NCBI RefSeq assembly: GCF_002161235.1
Contig: NZ_NFHE01000012.1
Coordinates: forward strand, 1-64,000
Reading direction: 5' to 3'
Source: Pseudoflavonifractor sp. An85
GTDB taxonomy: Bacteria; Bacillota; Clostridia; Oscillospirales; Oscillospiraceae
DNA length: 64,000 nucleotides
Shown piece after piece: positions 9,082-20,936 of the stretch. The position numbers were made by a program, and so were the translations under genes. The stretch's first letter is position 1. Each line of letters starts with the position of its first letter. The notes under the pieces are model-generated. The model was not told the DNA's origin, did not search any database, and worked only from the letters and a program-made list of their open reading frames with translations.

Positions 9082-11619
9082 TTATTCAGCTTCCACAGCT
9101 TCCACAGAGTTTTCCACAGTTGTTGAAGTGTCAGTATCCGGGGTGTTCTCCTCGGGCGCCTTGTCGGCCAAGGCCAGGGCGATGACCTGGTCTCCCTCCT
9201 CCTTGAAGCGCATGACGATGACGCCCTGGGTGGAGCGGCCAGCCAGACGGATGCCGTCCACGTCGGTACGGATGAGGGTGCCGGACTGGGTGACCAGAAT
9301 CAGGTCCTCGCTGCCGTCCACCACCTTAATGCCCACCACAGGGCCGGTCTTGTCGGTGACCATGTAGTTGCGGATGCCCAGACCGCCACGGTTGGTGATC
9401 CGGTACTCCTCCACGGCGGTGCGCTTGCCGTAGCCGTTCTGGGTGATGGAGAGAACCGCCTTGCCGGGGGTGGCCCGGGCAGCGCCCACCACGTAGTCCC
9501 CTTCCTTTAGGCGGATGCCCCGCACGCCCACGGCGGTGCGGCCCATGACACGCACGTCGGTCTCGGCAAAGCAGATGGCCTGGCCGTCATGGGTGGCAAT
9601 GAGGATGTTTCTCGTGCCGTCGGTCTCCCGCACGGTAATGAGTTCGTCCCCTTCCTCCAGGGTAATGACCCGCAGGCCGTTGTTGCGCAGGTTGCGCAGG
9701 GCGTCCATGGCGATGCGCTTCACCGTGCCGTTGCGGGTCATCATCACCAGATAGCGGTCCTGGGCGGTGAGGTCCCGGGTATGGATCATCTCGGTGACCC
9801 GCTCGTCCCCGTCCACCTGGAGCACGTTGACAATGTTGGTGCCCCGGGCGGTGCGGCCCGCCTCGGTGATCTGATAGCCCTTCTTGCGGAACACCCGGCC
9901 CTTGTCGGTGAAGAACAAAATCCAGTCGTGGGTGGAGGCGGTGAACACGGTGTTCACGTAGTCCTCCTCCCGGGTGGCCATGCCCTTCTTACCCATACCG
10001 CCCTTGCCCTGGGCGGCGTACTCGCTGGCGGAGGTGCGCTTGATGTAGCCGTTGGCAGTCATGGTGAACACGCACTGCTCCTCCACGATCAGGTCCTCAA
10101 TGTCCAGGTCGTCCTCGGCAAAGCCGATCTCGGTGCGGCGCTCGTCGCCGTACTTGTCCCGGATCTGGATGAGCTCCTCTTTCAGCACGCCCCGCAGCAT
10201 GGTCTCGTCGGAGAGCAGCTGGTTGTAGTAGGCGATGCGGGCCTGCAGCTCGTCGAACTCCGCCTGCAGCTTCTCCCGGTCCAGACCCTGCAGAGCCTTC
10301 AGGCGCATGTCCAGAATGGCCTGGGCCTGTACGTCGTCCAGCCCGAAGCGCTCCATCAACTTCTCCTTGGCGTCGTCGTAGCTGGAACGGATGATGTGAA
10401 TGACCTCGTCGATGTTGTCCTGGGCGATGAGCAGGCCACGCAGCAGGTGAGCCCGCTCCTGGGCCTTCTTCAAATCGTACTGGGTACGCCGGGTGAGCAC
10501 ATCCTCCTGGAAGGAAATGTACTCGTCCAGAATCTGGCGCAGGGTGAGAATCTTGGGCTGCTTTTGGTTGTTCACCAGAGCCAGCAGCACCACGCCGAAG
10601 GTGGTCTGCATCTGGGTCTGGGCAAACAGCCGGTTCAGGGTCACCTGGGGGTTGGCGTCCTTTTTCAGCTCAATGACAATGCGCATGCCCTTCTTGCCGT
10701 CGGACTCGTCCCGCAGGCCGGAAATGCCCTCCAGGCGCTTGTCCTTCACCTGCTCGGCAATGTTCTCCACCAGACGGGACTTGTTGACCTGGTAGGGCAG
10801 CTCGGTGACGATGATGCGGGTGCGGCCGTTGCCGAACTCCTCCATCTCGGTGCGAGCCCGCACCTTCAGGTGGCCCTTACCGGTGGCATAGGCGGCCCGG
10901 ATACCGGCACGGCCCATGATGATGCCCCGGGTGGGGAAGTCGGGGCCCTTGATGTGCTCCATCAGATCGTCCAGGGTGGCGTGCTCATTGTCCAGCACGC
11001 AGATGGTGGCGTCAATGACCTCCCGCAGATTGTGGGGCGGGATGTTGGTGGTCATACCCACGGCGATGCCGGAGGAGCCGTTGACCAGCAGGTTGGGGAA
11101 GCGAGAAGGGAGCACCTTGGGCTCTTTCAGGGACTCGTCGAAGTTGGGGTCCCAGTCCACGGTGTCCTTGTCGATGTCCCGCAGCATCTCGTTGCACATC
11201 TTGGACATGCGGGCCTCGGTGTAACGGTAGGCGGCCGGGGGGTCGCCGTCCACGGAGCCGAAGTTGCCGTGGCCGTCCACCAGGGGGTAGCGCATGGAGA
11301 AGTCCTGGGCCAGACGCACCATGGCGTCGTACACGGAGGCGTCGCCGTGGGGATGATATTTACCCAGCACGTCGCCCACGCAGGTGGCGGACTTCTTAAA
11401 GGGCTTGTCGCTGGTGAGGCCGCTCTCGTACATGGAGTACAAAATGCGGCGGTGCACCGGCTTCAAACCGTCCCGCACGTCAGGCAGGGCACGGCCCACG
11501 ATGACGGACATGGCGTACTCGATGTACGCGTTCTCCATCTCGTGTTCCAAGTTGATCTCTACAATTTTCTGGTCGGGAAAGGAAATATCCCGACTCTGGT
11601 AATCTTCTTTGTTTGCCAT
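9082..11619 (-). CDS. gyrA: DNA gyrase subunit A
   Basis: 845 residues; the DNA-breaking and -rejoining subunit of gyrase. The catalytic Tyr133 is in [11 protein letters not shown]. The quinolone-determining region reads [14 protein letters not shown]: the E. coli Ser83 position is Ala94 here, followed by Ser95, and the Asp87 position is kept as Asp98. The C-terminal beta-pinwheel carries a GyrA-box-like QGKGGMG near residue 540, which differs from the usual QRGGKG, but the gyrB partner and location at oriC support gyrase rather than topoisomerase IV. The tail ends in an acidic stretch. The ATG lies 13 nt beyond the gyrB stop, so the two form one operon. Confidence 0.97.
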   Translation of the reverse strand: MANKEDYQSRDISFPDQKIVEINLEHEMENAYIEYAMSVIVGRALPDVRDGLKPVHRRILYSMYESGLTSDKPFKKSATCVGDVLGKYHPHGDASVYDAMVRLAQDFSMRYPLVDGHGNFGSVDGDPPAAYRYTEARMSKMCNEMLRDIDKDTVDWDPNFDESLKEPKVLPSRFPNLLVNGSSGIAVGMTTNIPPHNLREVIDATICVLDNEHATLDDLMEHIKGPDFPTRGIIMGRAGIRAAYATGKGHLKVRARTEMEEFGNGRTRIIVTELPYQVNKSRLVENIAEQVKDKRLEGISGLRDESDGKKGMRIVIELKKDANPQVTLNRLFAQTQMQTTFGVVLLALVNNQKQPKILTLRQILDEYISFQEDVLTRRTQYDLKKAQERAHLLRGLLIAQDNIDEVIHIIRSSYDDAKEKLMERFGLDDVQAQAILDMRLKALQGLDREKLQAEFDELQARIAYYNQLLSDETMLRGVLKEELIQIRDKYGDERRTEIGFAEDDLDIEDLIVEEQCVFTMTANGYIKRTSASEYAAQGKGGMGKKGMATREEDYVNTVFTASTHDWILFFTDKGRVFRKKGYQITEAGRTARGTNIVNVLQVDGDERVTEMIHTRDLTAQDRYLVMMTRNGTVKRIAMDALRNLRNNGLRVITLEEGDELITVRETDGTRNILIATHDGQAICFAETDVRVMGRTAVGVRGIRLKEGDYVVGAARATPGKAVLSITQNGYGKRTAVEEYRITNRGGLGIRNYMVTDKTGPVVGIKVVDGSEDLILVTQSGTLIRTDVDGIRLAGRSTQGVIVMRFKEEGDQVIALALADKAPEENTPDTDTSTTVENSVEAVEAE

Positions 11620-11632
11620 GGATGCAATCTCC

Positions 11633-13603
<1,971 letters not shown>

Positions 13604-13654
13604 TTATGAAAAACTGTCCGAAGGACAGAAATGATACTCAAAATCCGTTCTTTT

Positions 13655-13936
13655 TCACTCTTCACTGGCCTTGATGCTCCAGGGGTTGGATGCGGCCCGC
13701 TTGGCTAAGGTGGCGGCGCTGAGCTGGGAGAGGAACACCACTTCCTCCTCCACCTCCGTCTCACACAAAATGAAGGCCCGGGGCAGGTCCTCCCCTGCGT
13801 AGATCACCCGGCCCTCCTCCTCCGCCCGGTCCAAAAACTTCCGGGTGCGGTGGGACCAGGTGGTGTTATCCAAGTCAAAGATGCCCACGATGTCGTCAAA
13901 GGGCACCATGATGTCTTGTCCCATGTAGAGATACAA
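13655..13936 (-). CDS. remB: RemB/YaaB-family extracellular matrix regulator
   Basis: 93 residues beginning MYLYMGQDIMVPFDDIVGIF, matching the RemA/RemB (DUF370) family, whose B. subtilis member YaaB lies in the same place between recF and gyrB. There it is a small DNA-binding regulator of biofilm matrix genes; regulatory targets here are unknown. The start is TTG at 13936, aligning with the family N-terminus, and its ribosome site AGGAGG lies inside the recF 3' end. The tail is about ten residues longer than in Bacillus. Confidence 0.85.
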   Translation of the reverse strand: MYLYMGQDIMVPFDDIVGIFDLDNTTWSHRTRKFLDRAEEEGRVIYAGEDLPRAFILCETEVEEEVVFLSQLSAATLAKRAASNPWSIKASEE

Positions 13937-13942
13937 AAGCCC

Positions 13943-15052
13943 TCACTCCTCCTGCAGCGCCCCTTGGCTAATGTGAAACACCTTGCCCTCCTGCAACCAT
14001 TCCTCTTTCTCCACCTCGCAGCAGGTGATGAACACCTGGCCGGTGGAGATGCGGTTGAGGACAAATTCCTGCCGCCGCCGGTCCAGCTCGGAGAGCACGT
14101 CGTCCAGCAGCAGCACCGGCCATTGCCCGGTGTCCTGCCACATAATGTCCCGGGCCGCCAGCTTCAAAGCCAGGGCAGCGGTGCGGGTCTGCCCCTGGGA
14201 GGCAAAGCCCTTGGCGGATTGGCCGTTGATGGACAGTGCCAGATCGTCCTTGTGGGGCCCGGACAGGCAGCTGCGGCTTTGAATCTCCGCCCGCCGGTGG
14301 CTGTCCATGTGGTCCAGCAGCTGGTGCAAAATGACCTTTGGGGCCGCCAGAGGGTCGGTGACGGTGGACACGGTGTGGTATTGGAGCTCCAGCTTCTCCC
14401 CGCCTCCGGCACAGTCGGCATGGATGGTGGGGGCCGTCTCCTGGAGCCGGCGGACGAAATGGGCCCGATAGTGAATCAAAATGGCCCCATACTCCGCCAT
14501 CTGCTGGGAAAAGGCGTCCAGCGCGTCCAGCAGCGAGGGTTTTTCGGCGCAGTCCCGCAAAATCCGGGTCTTGTGCTCCCACAGGCGGCGGTAGTTGGAC
14601 AGGGCCATGGCGTACCGGGGACGCAGCTGACAGATGCAGTCGTTCAAAAACCGGCGCCGCACCCCGGCCCCCTCCCGGATGAGATGCAAGTCCTCAGGAC
14701 AAAACAGCACCGAGGGCAGCAGCCCCGAAAGCTCGCCCAGGGTTTTCAGCCCCACCCCGTTGCAGGTGAACTTCCGACGCCCTCCCACGGGCAGCTGGGC
14801 GTCCAGCACCAGCTCCCGCTGACCGTTGAACAGCTTCCCCACCACGTGGGCCCGGGGCGCGCCAAACTGCACCAGTTCCCGGTGATTCCGCGCCCGGTGG
14901 GAGCCCCCGGAGGAGAGATACCCCACGGCCTCCAACAAATTGGTCTTGCCCTGGGCATTCTCCCCCACAATGACGTTGACCCCTGGGTGGAAATCAGCGT
15001 CCAGGAGGGTGTAATTGCGAAAGTGCTCTAAGGTGAGATGCTGGACGGTCAT
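13943..15052 (-). CDS. recF: RecF, DNA replication and repair ATPase
   Basis: 369 residues; an SMC-like ATPase that helps load RecA at single-stranded gaps. Walker A is [14 protein letters not shown] (about residues 30-43), the signature region is [10 protein letters not shown] and Walker B is [12 protein letters not shown]. The ATG overlaps the yaaA stop as ATGA, giving translational coupling. Gene order yaaA-recF-remB-gyrB is the classical Firmicutes arrangement. Confidence 0.96.
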   Translation of the reverse strand: MTVQHLTLEHFRNYTLLDADFHPGVNVIVGENAQGKTNLLEAVGYLSSGGSHRARNHRELVQFGAPRAHVVGKLFNGQRELVLDAQLPVGGRRKFTCNGVGLKTLGELSGLLPSVLFCPEDLHLIREGAGVRRRFLNDCICQLRPRYAMALSNYRRLWEHKTRILRDCAEKPSLLDALDAFSQQMAEYGAILIHYRAHFVRRLQETAPTIHADCAGGGEKLELQYHTVSTVTDPLAAPKVILHQLLDHMDSHRRAEIQSRSCLSGPHKDDLALSINGQSAKGFASQGQTRTAALALKLAARDIMWQDTGQWPVLLLDDVLSELDRRRQEFVLNRISTGQVFITCCEVEKEEWLQEGKVFHISQGALQEE

Positions 15053-15264
15053 TCCACCGTCAGCTCCAGCTGGCCATCCACCTCCACCACGTCACCGGGG
15101 CGGATTTTCTTGCCCCGCATGGTACAGGTTTCGCCGTTGACCTTCACCAGACCATCCTGGACGATCTGCTTGGCCTCACCGCCGGTGGCCACGGCGTTGG
15201 CAAACTTCAAAAGTGCATCCAATTTGATGAACTCAGTGGTAATTTGAATCTTATCCTTTTGCAT
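15049..15264 (-). CDS. yaaA: S4-domain RNA-binding protein YaaA
   Basis: 71 residues, essentially one S4 RNA-binding domain with the typical [21 protein letters not shown] and [10 protein letters not shown] turns. The ATG at 15264 is preferred because AGGAGGT lies 8 nt upstream. B. subtilis YaaA in the same position is linked to ribosome assembly; that role is by analogy. Confidence 0.92.
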   Translation of the reverse strand: MQKDKIQITTEFIKLDALLKFANAVATGGEAKQIVQDGLVKVNGETCTMRGKKIRPGDVVEVDGQLELTVE

Positions 15265-15298
15265 GGAAATACCTCCTAAGATTAGGGAGACAGTTGGA

Positions 15299-15330
15299 AA
15301 TAAATATACACGATGCAGTGTATATTTATT
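15299..15330. repeat. AT-rich stem-loop over the dnaN stop codon
   Basis: AATAAATATACAC (15299-15311) and GTGTATATTTATT (15318-15330) form a perfect 13-bp stem with a 6-nt loop. It covers the dnaN stop (15326-15328) and lies about 35 nt before yaaA. There is no T run after it on the minus strand, so it looks like an mRNA processing or attenuation structure rather than a full terminator. Confidence 0.75.
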
Positions 15331-16444
15331 CACCAGCTTTCAGCCGCACCGGCAGGATCATATACAGGAAGTTATCAGTCTCCCCCTCCTTGGGCAGCAG
15401 CAGGCAGGGCGAGGTGGGAGTGCCCAGCTCCATGCGCACCTCCTGGGCGGGGGCGGCCTTCACCGCTTCCATTAAATACCGGTTGTTGAAGCCGATCTCC
15501 AGGCCCTGGCCGTTTCCGGCGATGGGGCAGCGGTCAAAGGCGGAGCCAATGGCGGTCCGGGAGGAGATGGCCAGGGAGCCGTCCTCAAATTTGCACCGCA
15601 GGGGGCTTTTCAGCTTATCATTAATAATGAGGGAGGCGCGGTCGATGGACAACTGCAGCATGGAAGTGTCCACATGCAGGGAAATGGGGTTATTTTGGGG
15701 GATGGTCTGGCGATAATTGAGGAATTCGCCCTCCAAACGGCGGGAAACCAGCAGGGTCTGGCCCACCTGGAAGGTGACGTGCCGGTCGCCCAGGGTGACG
15801 ATGATCTCCTCGTCGCTGTCGGCGCAGATGCGCTCCACTTCGGTCAAAGCGTTACCAGGAACCACAAAAGAGAAGGTATTCATGCCAAATTTACGGATAA
15901 AAGGTTCCCGACGGAGAGCCAGACGGTAGCCGTCCACCGCCACCAGAGTTAGGGTGGTGTCCTCTACTTCAAACAGAGCGCCGGTGTGGATGGGCCGGGA
16001 CTCGTTGGTGCTCACGGCAAAGAGCACCTGGGAGAGCATGGACCGGAGGGCAGACTGGGTCAGAGTGACGGAACTGCCGTCGTCCACGGCGGGCAGTTCG
16101 GGGAACTCGTCGGCGGGACTTCCCATAATATCAAAAGAGGTAGGTCCACAGGTGATGTGGACGGAATTTCCCTCGGTGGAGACGGTAATGACGTCATCGG
16201 GCAGTTTGCGAATGATTTCGCCAAACAATCTTGCCGACAAAATGAGAGAACCGGGCTGGGTGACTTGAGCTTCCACCCGGGTGATGATGCCGGTTTCCAA
16301 ATTGTAGCCAGACAGGCACAGACCATCTTCGGAGGCTTCCACTAAAATACCTTCCAGAGCTGAAATGGTGCTTTTGGTGGCGACAACGCGCCCTGCGATC
16401 AAAACGGCGGATTGCAAAATGGCTTTCTCACAAGAAAATTTCAT
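15326..16444 (-). CDS. dnaN: DNA polymerase III beta sliding clamp
   Basis: 372 residues, the ring-shaped processivity clamp. It starts [21 protein letters not shown], and the three clamp domains follow in order. The C-terminus ends MILPVRLK, the conserved clamp tail. The ATG at 16444 is selected by family alignment and an AAGGA site upstream; the longer frame has no family support. It lies 429 nt downstream of dnaA, separated by the DnaA-box-like cluster. Confidence 0.96.
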   Translation of the reverse strand: MKFSCEKAILQSAVLIAGRVVATKSTISALEGILVEASEDGLCLSGYNLETGIITRVEAQVTQPGSLILSARLFGEIIRKLPDDVITVSTEGNSVHITCGPTSFDIMGSPADEFPELPAVDDGSSVTLTQSALRSMLSQVLFAVSTNESRPIHTGALFEVEDTTLTLVAVDGYRLALRREPFIRKFGMNTFSFVVPGNALTEVERICADSDEEIIVTLGDRHVTFQVGQTLLVSRRLEGEFLNYRQTIPQNNPISLHVDTSMLQLSIDRASLIINDKLKSPLRCKFEDGSLAISSRTAIGSAFDRCPIAGNGQGLEIGFNNRYLMEAVKAAPAQEVRMELGTPTSPCLLLPKEGETDNFLYMILPVRLKAGE

Positions 16445-16524
16445 GGTGTGCATCCTTTCTCGTTTCCCCGCCAAAAAAGAGAGGAAAGGTTTAAAAAATT
16501 CGTAGTAGGCAGTAGGGGCTTCGG

Positions 16525-16695
16525 AAGCTGTGGAAATCTCCACAACCCTTACGCGCCCAACGGGTTTGGGGTTTTGAAAACTTCCACACCATTTCCACAG
16601 CCTGAAAAGAAACTAAAGGGGGCAGGTGGACCTCCACAGCCTTCCACACCACAGTCCGCAGGATTGTGGAAAACTTGGTTGAAGTTGTGGAAGCT
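16525..16695. other. oriC: DnaA-box-like cluster in the dnaA-dnaN gap (putative oriC component)
   Basis: The 429-nt gap between dnaA and dnaN (16445-16873) contains at least eight copies of TTCCACA/TCCACA in both orientations. They lie near 16529, 16538, 16582, 16592, 16632, 16642, 16664 and 16685 and resemble the DnaA box TTATCCACA without its first exact bases. The rest of the gap holds hairpins near dnaA: GTATTTTCCC (about 16784) with GGGAAAATAC, and CAGCCCGC with GCGGGCTG. Position beside dnaA and the strand flip upstream of dnaA support an origin. Confidence 0.7.
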
Positions 16696-16873
16696 AAAAT
16701 CTCGAACGTGTAAGCACGTTCTCGAGGGGGTTGCAGCCCGCTGCGTCGCACTCACGTTGCTCGCACGCTTGCGGGCTGAGAAGTGTATTTTCCCATGCTC
16801 ATGTCCTGGGAAAATACAAAATTTCAATTCATTTTCCCGCCTGCGGGCGGAAAAACTCTGCCGAGGGCTTATG

Positions 16874-18190
16874 TTACCAGGCAGAATTGACGGCGTTGGT
16901 GATGTCCCGGATGATCTCGGTGAGTTCGGGCTGCTCCTTCATCATCTTCTCCACCCGGTTGATGGAGTTGAGGACTGTGGAGTGGTGACGGCCGCCGAAC
17001 TGCTGGCCGATCTCCGCCAGGGACAGCTGGGTCATTTCACGAATAATATACATAGCTACATTACGGGCGGTGGTGATCTCCTTGTTCTGGCTCTGGCCCC
17101 GCAGCGCGTCGCTGTCCAGCTCGTAGAACCGGGCTACTTCCTGGATGATGGTCTCCGCGGAGGGCAAAAAGTCCTCTTTGGCCCGTAAAATGTCCCGCAC
17201 GGCCCGGATGGTGTTCTCCACGTCCACTTGAGCGCCCATCAGCTCCTGGAAGGCCATGATCTTGTTGACCACGCCCTCGATTTGCCGCACGTTGGAGGTG
17301 ATGTTCTCCGCCACATAGGACAATACCGGGTCGGGGAGCACGATGCCCCGTTCCAGAGACTTATTTTTCAGAATGGCCATACGGGTCTCGTAGTCCGGGG
17401 GCTGAATGTCCGCGGGCAGGCCCTGCTCAAAGCGGGTTTTCAGACGCTGCTCCAGCCGCAGCATTTCCTGGGGCGGGCGGTCGGAGGTAAATACGATCTG
17501 TTTTTTCTGCTCGTAGAGGGTATTAAAGGTGTGGAACAGCTCCTCCTCGCTGGAGTCTTTGCCGGCAATGAACTGCACGTCGTCCATCAAGAAGAGGTCC
17601 ACGGTGCGGTACTTGTCCCGGAAGCCCTGCATGTCGTTGCCGTGGCGCAGGTTGGAAATGAGCTCGTTGACGAAATCCTCGCTTTTGATGTACATGATCC
17701 GGTATCCCGGGTGGTTTTCCCGCACCCGGTTGGCAATGGCGTGGAGCAAGTGGGTCTTGCCCAGGCCCGATTGGCCGTAGATAAACAGGGGGTTGTATGC
17801 CCCGCCCGGCTCGTTGGCCACCTTCACCGCCGCGGTAAAGGCGAACTTGTTGGTGGAGCCCACCACGAAGCGGTCGAAGGTGTACTCCTGGAAGGCGGGG
17901 TCTCCCGGCTGGCTGGGGCCGGCCTTGCGGTATTGGTCCCGCTCTTCGGGCAGCATCAGGGTCACCGCCACGTCAAAGGAGAACAGCTCCCGCAGCCCAT
18001 CCTCCACCGACTTCAAAAAGCGGGTGCGGATGATGTTGCGCTTAAACTCGGTGGGGACACACAAAATGAGCCCGCTTTCATCCAGAGCCACCGCTTCCAC
18101 ATCCCCAAACCAGGTCTCAATGGACACGGCGGTCATATCTTTTTCCATCAGGGTTTTGACTTTTTCCCATACGTCAGCAGCCGATTTCAT
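16874..18190 (-). CDS. dnaA: Chromosomal replication initiator DnaA
   Basis: 438 residues. Domain I is about 1-85, followed by a very short linker and then the AAA+ domain with Walker A GQSGLGKTH (139-147) and Walker B LFLMDDVQF. The sensor region is NVRQIEGVVNKI. Domain IV has the DNA-binding signature GGRHHSTVLNSINRVEK, where HHST replaces the usual DHTT. The ATG at 18190 is favoured by GAGGAGG 10 nt upstream over an in-frame TTG. The linker domain II is much shorter than in Bacillus. It initiates replication by binding the nearby boxes. Confidence 0.97.
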   Translation of the reverse strand: MKSAADVWEKVKTLMEKDMTAVSIETWFGDVEAVALDESGLILCVPTEFKRNIIRTRFLKSVEDGLRELFSFDVAVTLMLPEERDQYRKAGPSQPGDPAFQEYTFDRFVVGSTNKFAFTAAVKVANEPGGAYNPLFIYGQSGLGKTHLLHAIANRVRENHPGYRIMYIKSEDFVNELISNLRHGNDMQGFRDKYRTVDLFLMDDVQFIAGKDSSEEELFHTFNTLYEQKKQIVFTSDRPPQEMLRLEQRLKTRFEQGLPADIQPPDYETRMAILKNKSLERGIVLPDPVLSYVAENITSNVRQIEGVVNKIMAFQELMGAQVDVENTIRAVRDILRAKEDFLPSAETIIQEVARFYELDSDALRGQSQNKEITTARNVAMYIIREMTQLSLAEIGQQFGGRHHSTVLNSINRVEKMMKEQPELTEIIRDITNAVNSAW

Positions 18191-18443
18191 GGCGTGAGCC
18201 TCCTCAGAAAACAAGAGAGTATTTCAGCCTTCCGCACTGGGGGCGCGGAAAAACAGGCCGCTAATAGGGGAAACCAAAGTTCCGGAGCGTGTAGCGGCGC
18301 ACATTCATGCACAAAATGCCGCCCAAAGGCGCAAAAAGCCATTCCCCTGGGGGTTGAGCCGAGGCTTTGGGGAAAAGCGCCAAAGCCCCGATGGCAACCA
18401 CCGGGGAAAGGGAGAGCATGAGCATTGTGGATTCGTAACATGC

Positions 18444-18472
18444 ATTATATCAAAAAAATCTCCAAAGAGCAA
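18444..18472 (-). promoter_or_regulatory. Candidate dnaA promoter
   Basis: On the minus strand, TTGCTC (18472-18467) and TATAAT (18449-18444) are 17 nt apart. The leader to dnaA would be about 245 nt long and contains a GC-rich inverted repeat around GGCGC/GCGCC. Confidence 0.55.
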
Positions 18473-18611
18473 TTCTATTTTATATTGTAGCGAAATTTTT
18501 TCAACAAAACTTCCACAAATTGCGGAATCATCGCCGGTGTTGTTGGCGGGAAATGATTCCACCACAAGATGTTGTGTCGGTGGAAAAAAAGAAAAAATAT
18601 CGTAATATTTC
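18473..18611. other. AT-rich dnaA-rpmH divergent intergene (possible origin-unwinding side)
   Basis: This stretch between the dnaA and rpmH promoters is strongly AT-rich and has CTTCCACAA (18510-18518), a DnaA-box-like site, plus further partial CCACAA and GGTGGAAA motifs. Firmicutes origins are often split between the two sides of dnaA, so this could be the upstream half. No gene is seen here. Confidence 0.4.
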
Positions 18612-18640
18612 TTGACAGCGGTGGGGTTTTTGGGTATAAT
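18612..18640 (+). promoter_or_regulatory. Strong sigma-A promoter of the rpmH operon
   Basis: A perfect TTGACA (18612-18617) and a perfect TATAAT (18635-18640) are separated by 17 nt. Transcription would start about 110 nt upstream of rpmH. Confidence 0.92.
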
Positions 18641-18757
18641 TTCGTGTGCGCTATTGAGCGCATTGATTTTACCGACCGCATCCCCCTGCGGGATGTTGTG
18701 GAGGGCGGCACAGTGTAGGCGCTGTGCTTTGCCAATCTGTACAGGAGGTGTTTCCGC

Positions 18758-18892
18758 ATGGTTCGTACCTATCAGCCCAAGAAGCGTCATCGCTCCAAGG
18801 TCCATGGTTTCCGTAAGCGCATGGCCACTGCCAACGGCCGCAAGGTTCTGGCTCGCCGTCGTGCCAAGGGCCGCGTCCGTCTCACCCACTGA
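18758..18892 (+). CDS. rpmH: Ribosomal protein bL34
   Basis: 44 residues, translated by eye. It starts [18 protein letters not shown] and continues with the conserved [17 protein letters not shown] core, ending GRVRLTH. It is a basic protein of the 50S subunit at the usual place next to rnpA. The ribosome site ACAGGAGGTG lies 8 nt before the ATG. Confidence 0.97.
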   Translation: MVRTYQPKKRHRSKVHGFRKRMATANGRKVLARRRAKGRVRLTH

Positions 18893-18908
18893 TGGTGGCA
18901 ACAGCGGC

Positions 18909-18988
18909 AACATCGGAATATATGAATAAGGCTGGGGCGCGGGAGTAATCCCTCGCCCCTATCCTAATATCTGCACCATTCCGATGTT
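18909..18988 (+). other. Long-range stem-loop between rpmH and rnpA
   Basis: AACATCGGAAT (18909-18919) pairs perfectly with ATTCCGATGTT (18978-18988). Inside, GGGGCGCGGGA (18934-18944) pairs with TCCCTCGCCCC with one mismatch. No T run follows, so it may be an RNA processing or attenuation structure that sets the rpmH:rnpA ratio. Confidence 0.6.
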
Positions 18989-19013
18989 CCACCCTGATGA
19001 AGGGAGTTTTTTT

Positions 19014-19352
19014 GTGAAATACACGGTATCTATGAAGGAAAATCACCTGTTCCGCCGTCTATACCGCAAGGGAAATACCGCCGCCGACAGCCGTTTGGCG
19101 CTGTACGTGCGCAAAAACGGGCGGGATACCAACCGCCTGGGGCTCACCGTGTCCACGAAAGTGGGACATGCGGTGGTGCGCAATCGGCTGCGCCGCCGCC
19201 TGCGGGAAATTTACCGGCTGCATGAGCCTGAGCTGGTGCGTGGCGTGGATGTGGTGGTGGTGGCCCGGGTCCGGGCCGGTTCCAGCTATTATGGCCAGCT
19301 GGAGGAGTCCTTTTTGCGGGTGTGCCGCAAATTGAATCTGTTGGAGAAGTGA
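19014..19352 (+). CDS. rnpA: Ribonuclease P protein component
   Basis: 112 residues; the protein cofactor of the RNase P ribozyme that matures tRNA 5' ends. It contains the RNR signature in [15 protein letters not shown]. The start is GTG at 19014, giving [17 protein letters not shown] as in relatives, with AAGGGAG 8 nt upstream; an ATG six codons later is the alternative. It is 4 nt from yidD. Confidence 0.93.
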   Translation: MKYTVSMKENHLFRRLYRKGNTAADSRLALYVRKNGRDTNRLGLTVSTKVGHAVVRNRLRRRLREIYRLHEPELVRGVDVVVVARVRAGSSYYGQLEESFLRVCRKLNLLEK

Positions 19353-19356
19353 TGTC

Positions 19357-19602
19357 ATGAAGCAGATCTTGCTGTTTCTGGTGCGGTTTTACCGCAAGAA
19401 CATCTCCCCTGCCCGTCCTCCCTGCTGCCGCTTTATTCCCACCTGTTCCACCTACGCCCTGGAGGCCATTGAGGTCCACGGGGCGGTGAAGGGTGGGCTT
19501 TTGTCGGTGTGGAGAATCCTTCGCTGTCACCCTTTTCACAAGGAAAAAGGCTTCATCTATGACCCCGTACCACCGAAAAAAACTCGATTGTCCAGGAGGT
19601 AA
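19357..19602 (+). CDS. yidD: Membrane protein insertion efficiency factor YidD
   Basis: 81 residues with the family signature [16 protein letters not shown] and [21 protein letters not shown] short amphipathic N-terminus ([14 protein letters not shown]) would associate with the membrane. It acts with YidC in membrane-protein insertion and sits directly between rnpA and yidC as in many bacteria. Confidence 0.95.
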   Translation: MKQILLFLVRFYRKNISPARPPCCRFIPTCSTYALEAIEVHGAVKGGLLSVWRILRCHPFHKEKGFIYDPVPPKKTRLSRR

Positions 19603-19605
19603 CAC

Positions 19606-20919
19606 ATGGATATCTGGCAAATCCTTATGACGCCCTTTAGTTGGCTGCTGAAAAACCTGTGTATTTTGTTTGACAGCTATGGTATTGCCCTGATCGTCTT
19701 TACCCTGGTGGTAAAAATCATCCTCTTCCCCCTGTCCCTCAAGGGCAAAAAGAGCATGATCAAGACCACCATGGTCTCCAGTCAAGTCAAAGAGATCCAG
19801 CAGCGCTGCGGCAACGACCGGGAGCGCTATAACCGAGAGCTTCAGAAGTTCTATGAGGAGAACGACATCAGCCCCATGGGTGGCTGTGGTTGGTCCCTCA
19901 TCCCTCTGGCCATTCTGATGCCTCTGTATGCCATCATCCGCCGCCCCCTGAAGTACCTGATGGGGCTGACCGATGCTGGCACCACCGCCGTGGCCAACGC
20001 CCTGGGCGTGGCTGGCTTCCAGGCCGGTTCCGGCTTTGGCGAGCTGACCCTGGCTGCCCAGATGAATGCCGGCAACCTGTCTGCCACCCAGCAGGCCGTC
20101 ACCGCCGCGGGTCTGTCCGCAGGCGGCATGTTCGTCATCAACTTCAACTTCCTGGGGTTGGATCTGGCTCAGATTCCCTCCCTGATGTTCTGGAAGGACG
20201 GCATCACCCTCAGCGAGGTGGGGCTGTTCCTGCTGCCCATCATCTCTGCGGGCTTGTCCCTGCTGTCCATGATGGTGTCTCAGCGTACCAACCAGATGAA
20301 CGCCAATCAGAACAACCAGAACGCCTCCATGCGTTCCATGATGATCGTCAGCCCCCTCATCTCTCTGTGGATCGGCTTCACCCTGCCCGCCGGTTTGTGC
20401 GTGTACTGGATTGCCAACTCCCTGTTCATGATGGTGCAGGAGGTCATCTGCGGCAAGATCCTCAAGAAGGATTACGAGGCTGCCCAGCGTGAGATGGAGG
20501 CCATGGCCCTCAAGGCCAAGGAGGCCGAAAAGGAGCGCCGCCGTCAGGCTGCCCAGCGCAAGGCCGAGGCCATTGCCTCCGGCAAGGCCAAGAAGGGCCA
20601 GCATATGCAGAAGAAGGAAAAGGGTGTGGACGTCAGCGCCAGCCGTGAGGGCATGCGCACCTATGCCCGTGGCCGTGCCTACGACCCCAACCGCTACCCC
20701 ATCACCCCCTACGTGGACCCCAACCCCAGCCACCAGAGCGTGGAGGAGCCGGTGGAGGAGCAGGAGGACGTGGTGGACAAGCCCACCACCCAAGTGGTTC
20801 CCCCTGTTTCCACTCCTGTGGAGCCTGAGACCACCCAGGTCGCTGAGGTGGAGGAGCAGGCCGGGGATTACGAAGAGGCCTACGCCCCTGAAAGCGAAGA
20901 TTCCAATCCCAAGGGCTAA
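19606..20919 (+). CDS. yidC: YidC/Oxa1/SpoIIIJ membrane insertase with long charged tail
   Basis: 437 residues. The core has five membrane segments, the first being GIALIVFTLVVKIILFPL. The positive groove residue is Lys rather than Arg. A large loop with a Gly/Ala-rich stretch (about 120-175) precedes the later segments. From about residue 290 the protein becomes a long cytoplasmic tail, first Lys/Ala/Glu coiled-coil-like, then acidic and Pro/Val/Glu-rich. This is much longer than the Bacillus SpoIIIJ tail and probably contacts ribosomes. No lipobox is seen at the N-terminus. It is followed 17 nt later by jag. Confidence 0.95.
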   Translation: MDIWQILMTPFSWLLKNLCILFDSYGIALIVFTLVVKIILFPLSLKGKKSMIKTTMVSSQVKEIQQRCGNDRERYNRELQKFYEENDISPMGGCGWSLIPLAILMPLYAIIRRPLKYLMGLTDAGTTAVANALGVAGFQAGSGFGELTLAAQMNAGNLSATQQAVTAAGLSAGGMFVINFNFLGLDLAQIPSLMFWKDGITLSEVGLFLLPIISAGLSLLSMMVSQRTNQMNANQNNQNASMRSMMIVSPLISLWIGFTLPAGLCVYWIANSLFMMVQEVICGKILKKDYEAAQREMEAMALKAKEAEKERRRQAAQRKAEAIASGKAKKGQHMQKKEKGVDVSASREGMRTYARGRAYDPNRYPITPYVDPNPSHQSVEEPVEEQEDVVDKPTTQVVPPVSTPVEPETTQVAEVEEQAGDYEEAYAPESEDSNPKG

Positions 20920-20936
20920 GGAAGGAGTGCACCGTC

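Noticed and set aside
18305-18913. Minus-strand frame across the dnaA-rpmH intergene and rpmH
   Set aside because: It covers the strong rpmH promoter and runs antisense to rpmH; no plausible protein features.
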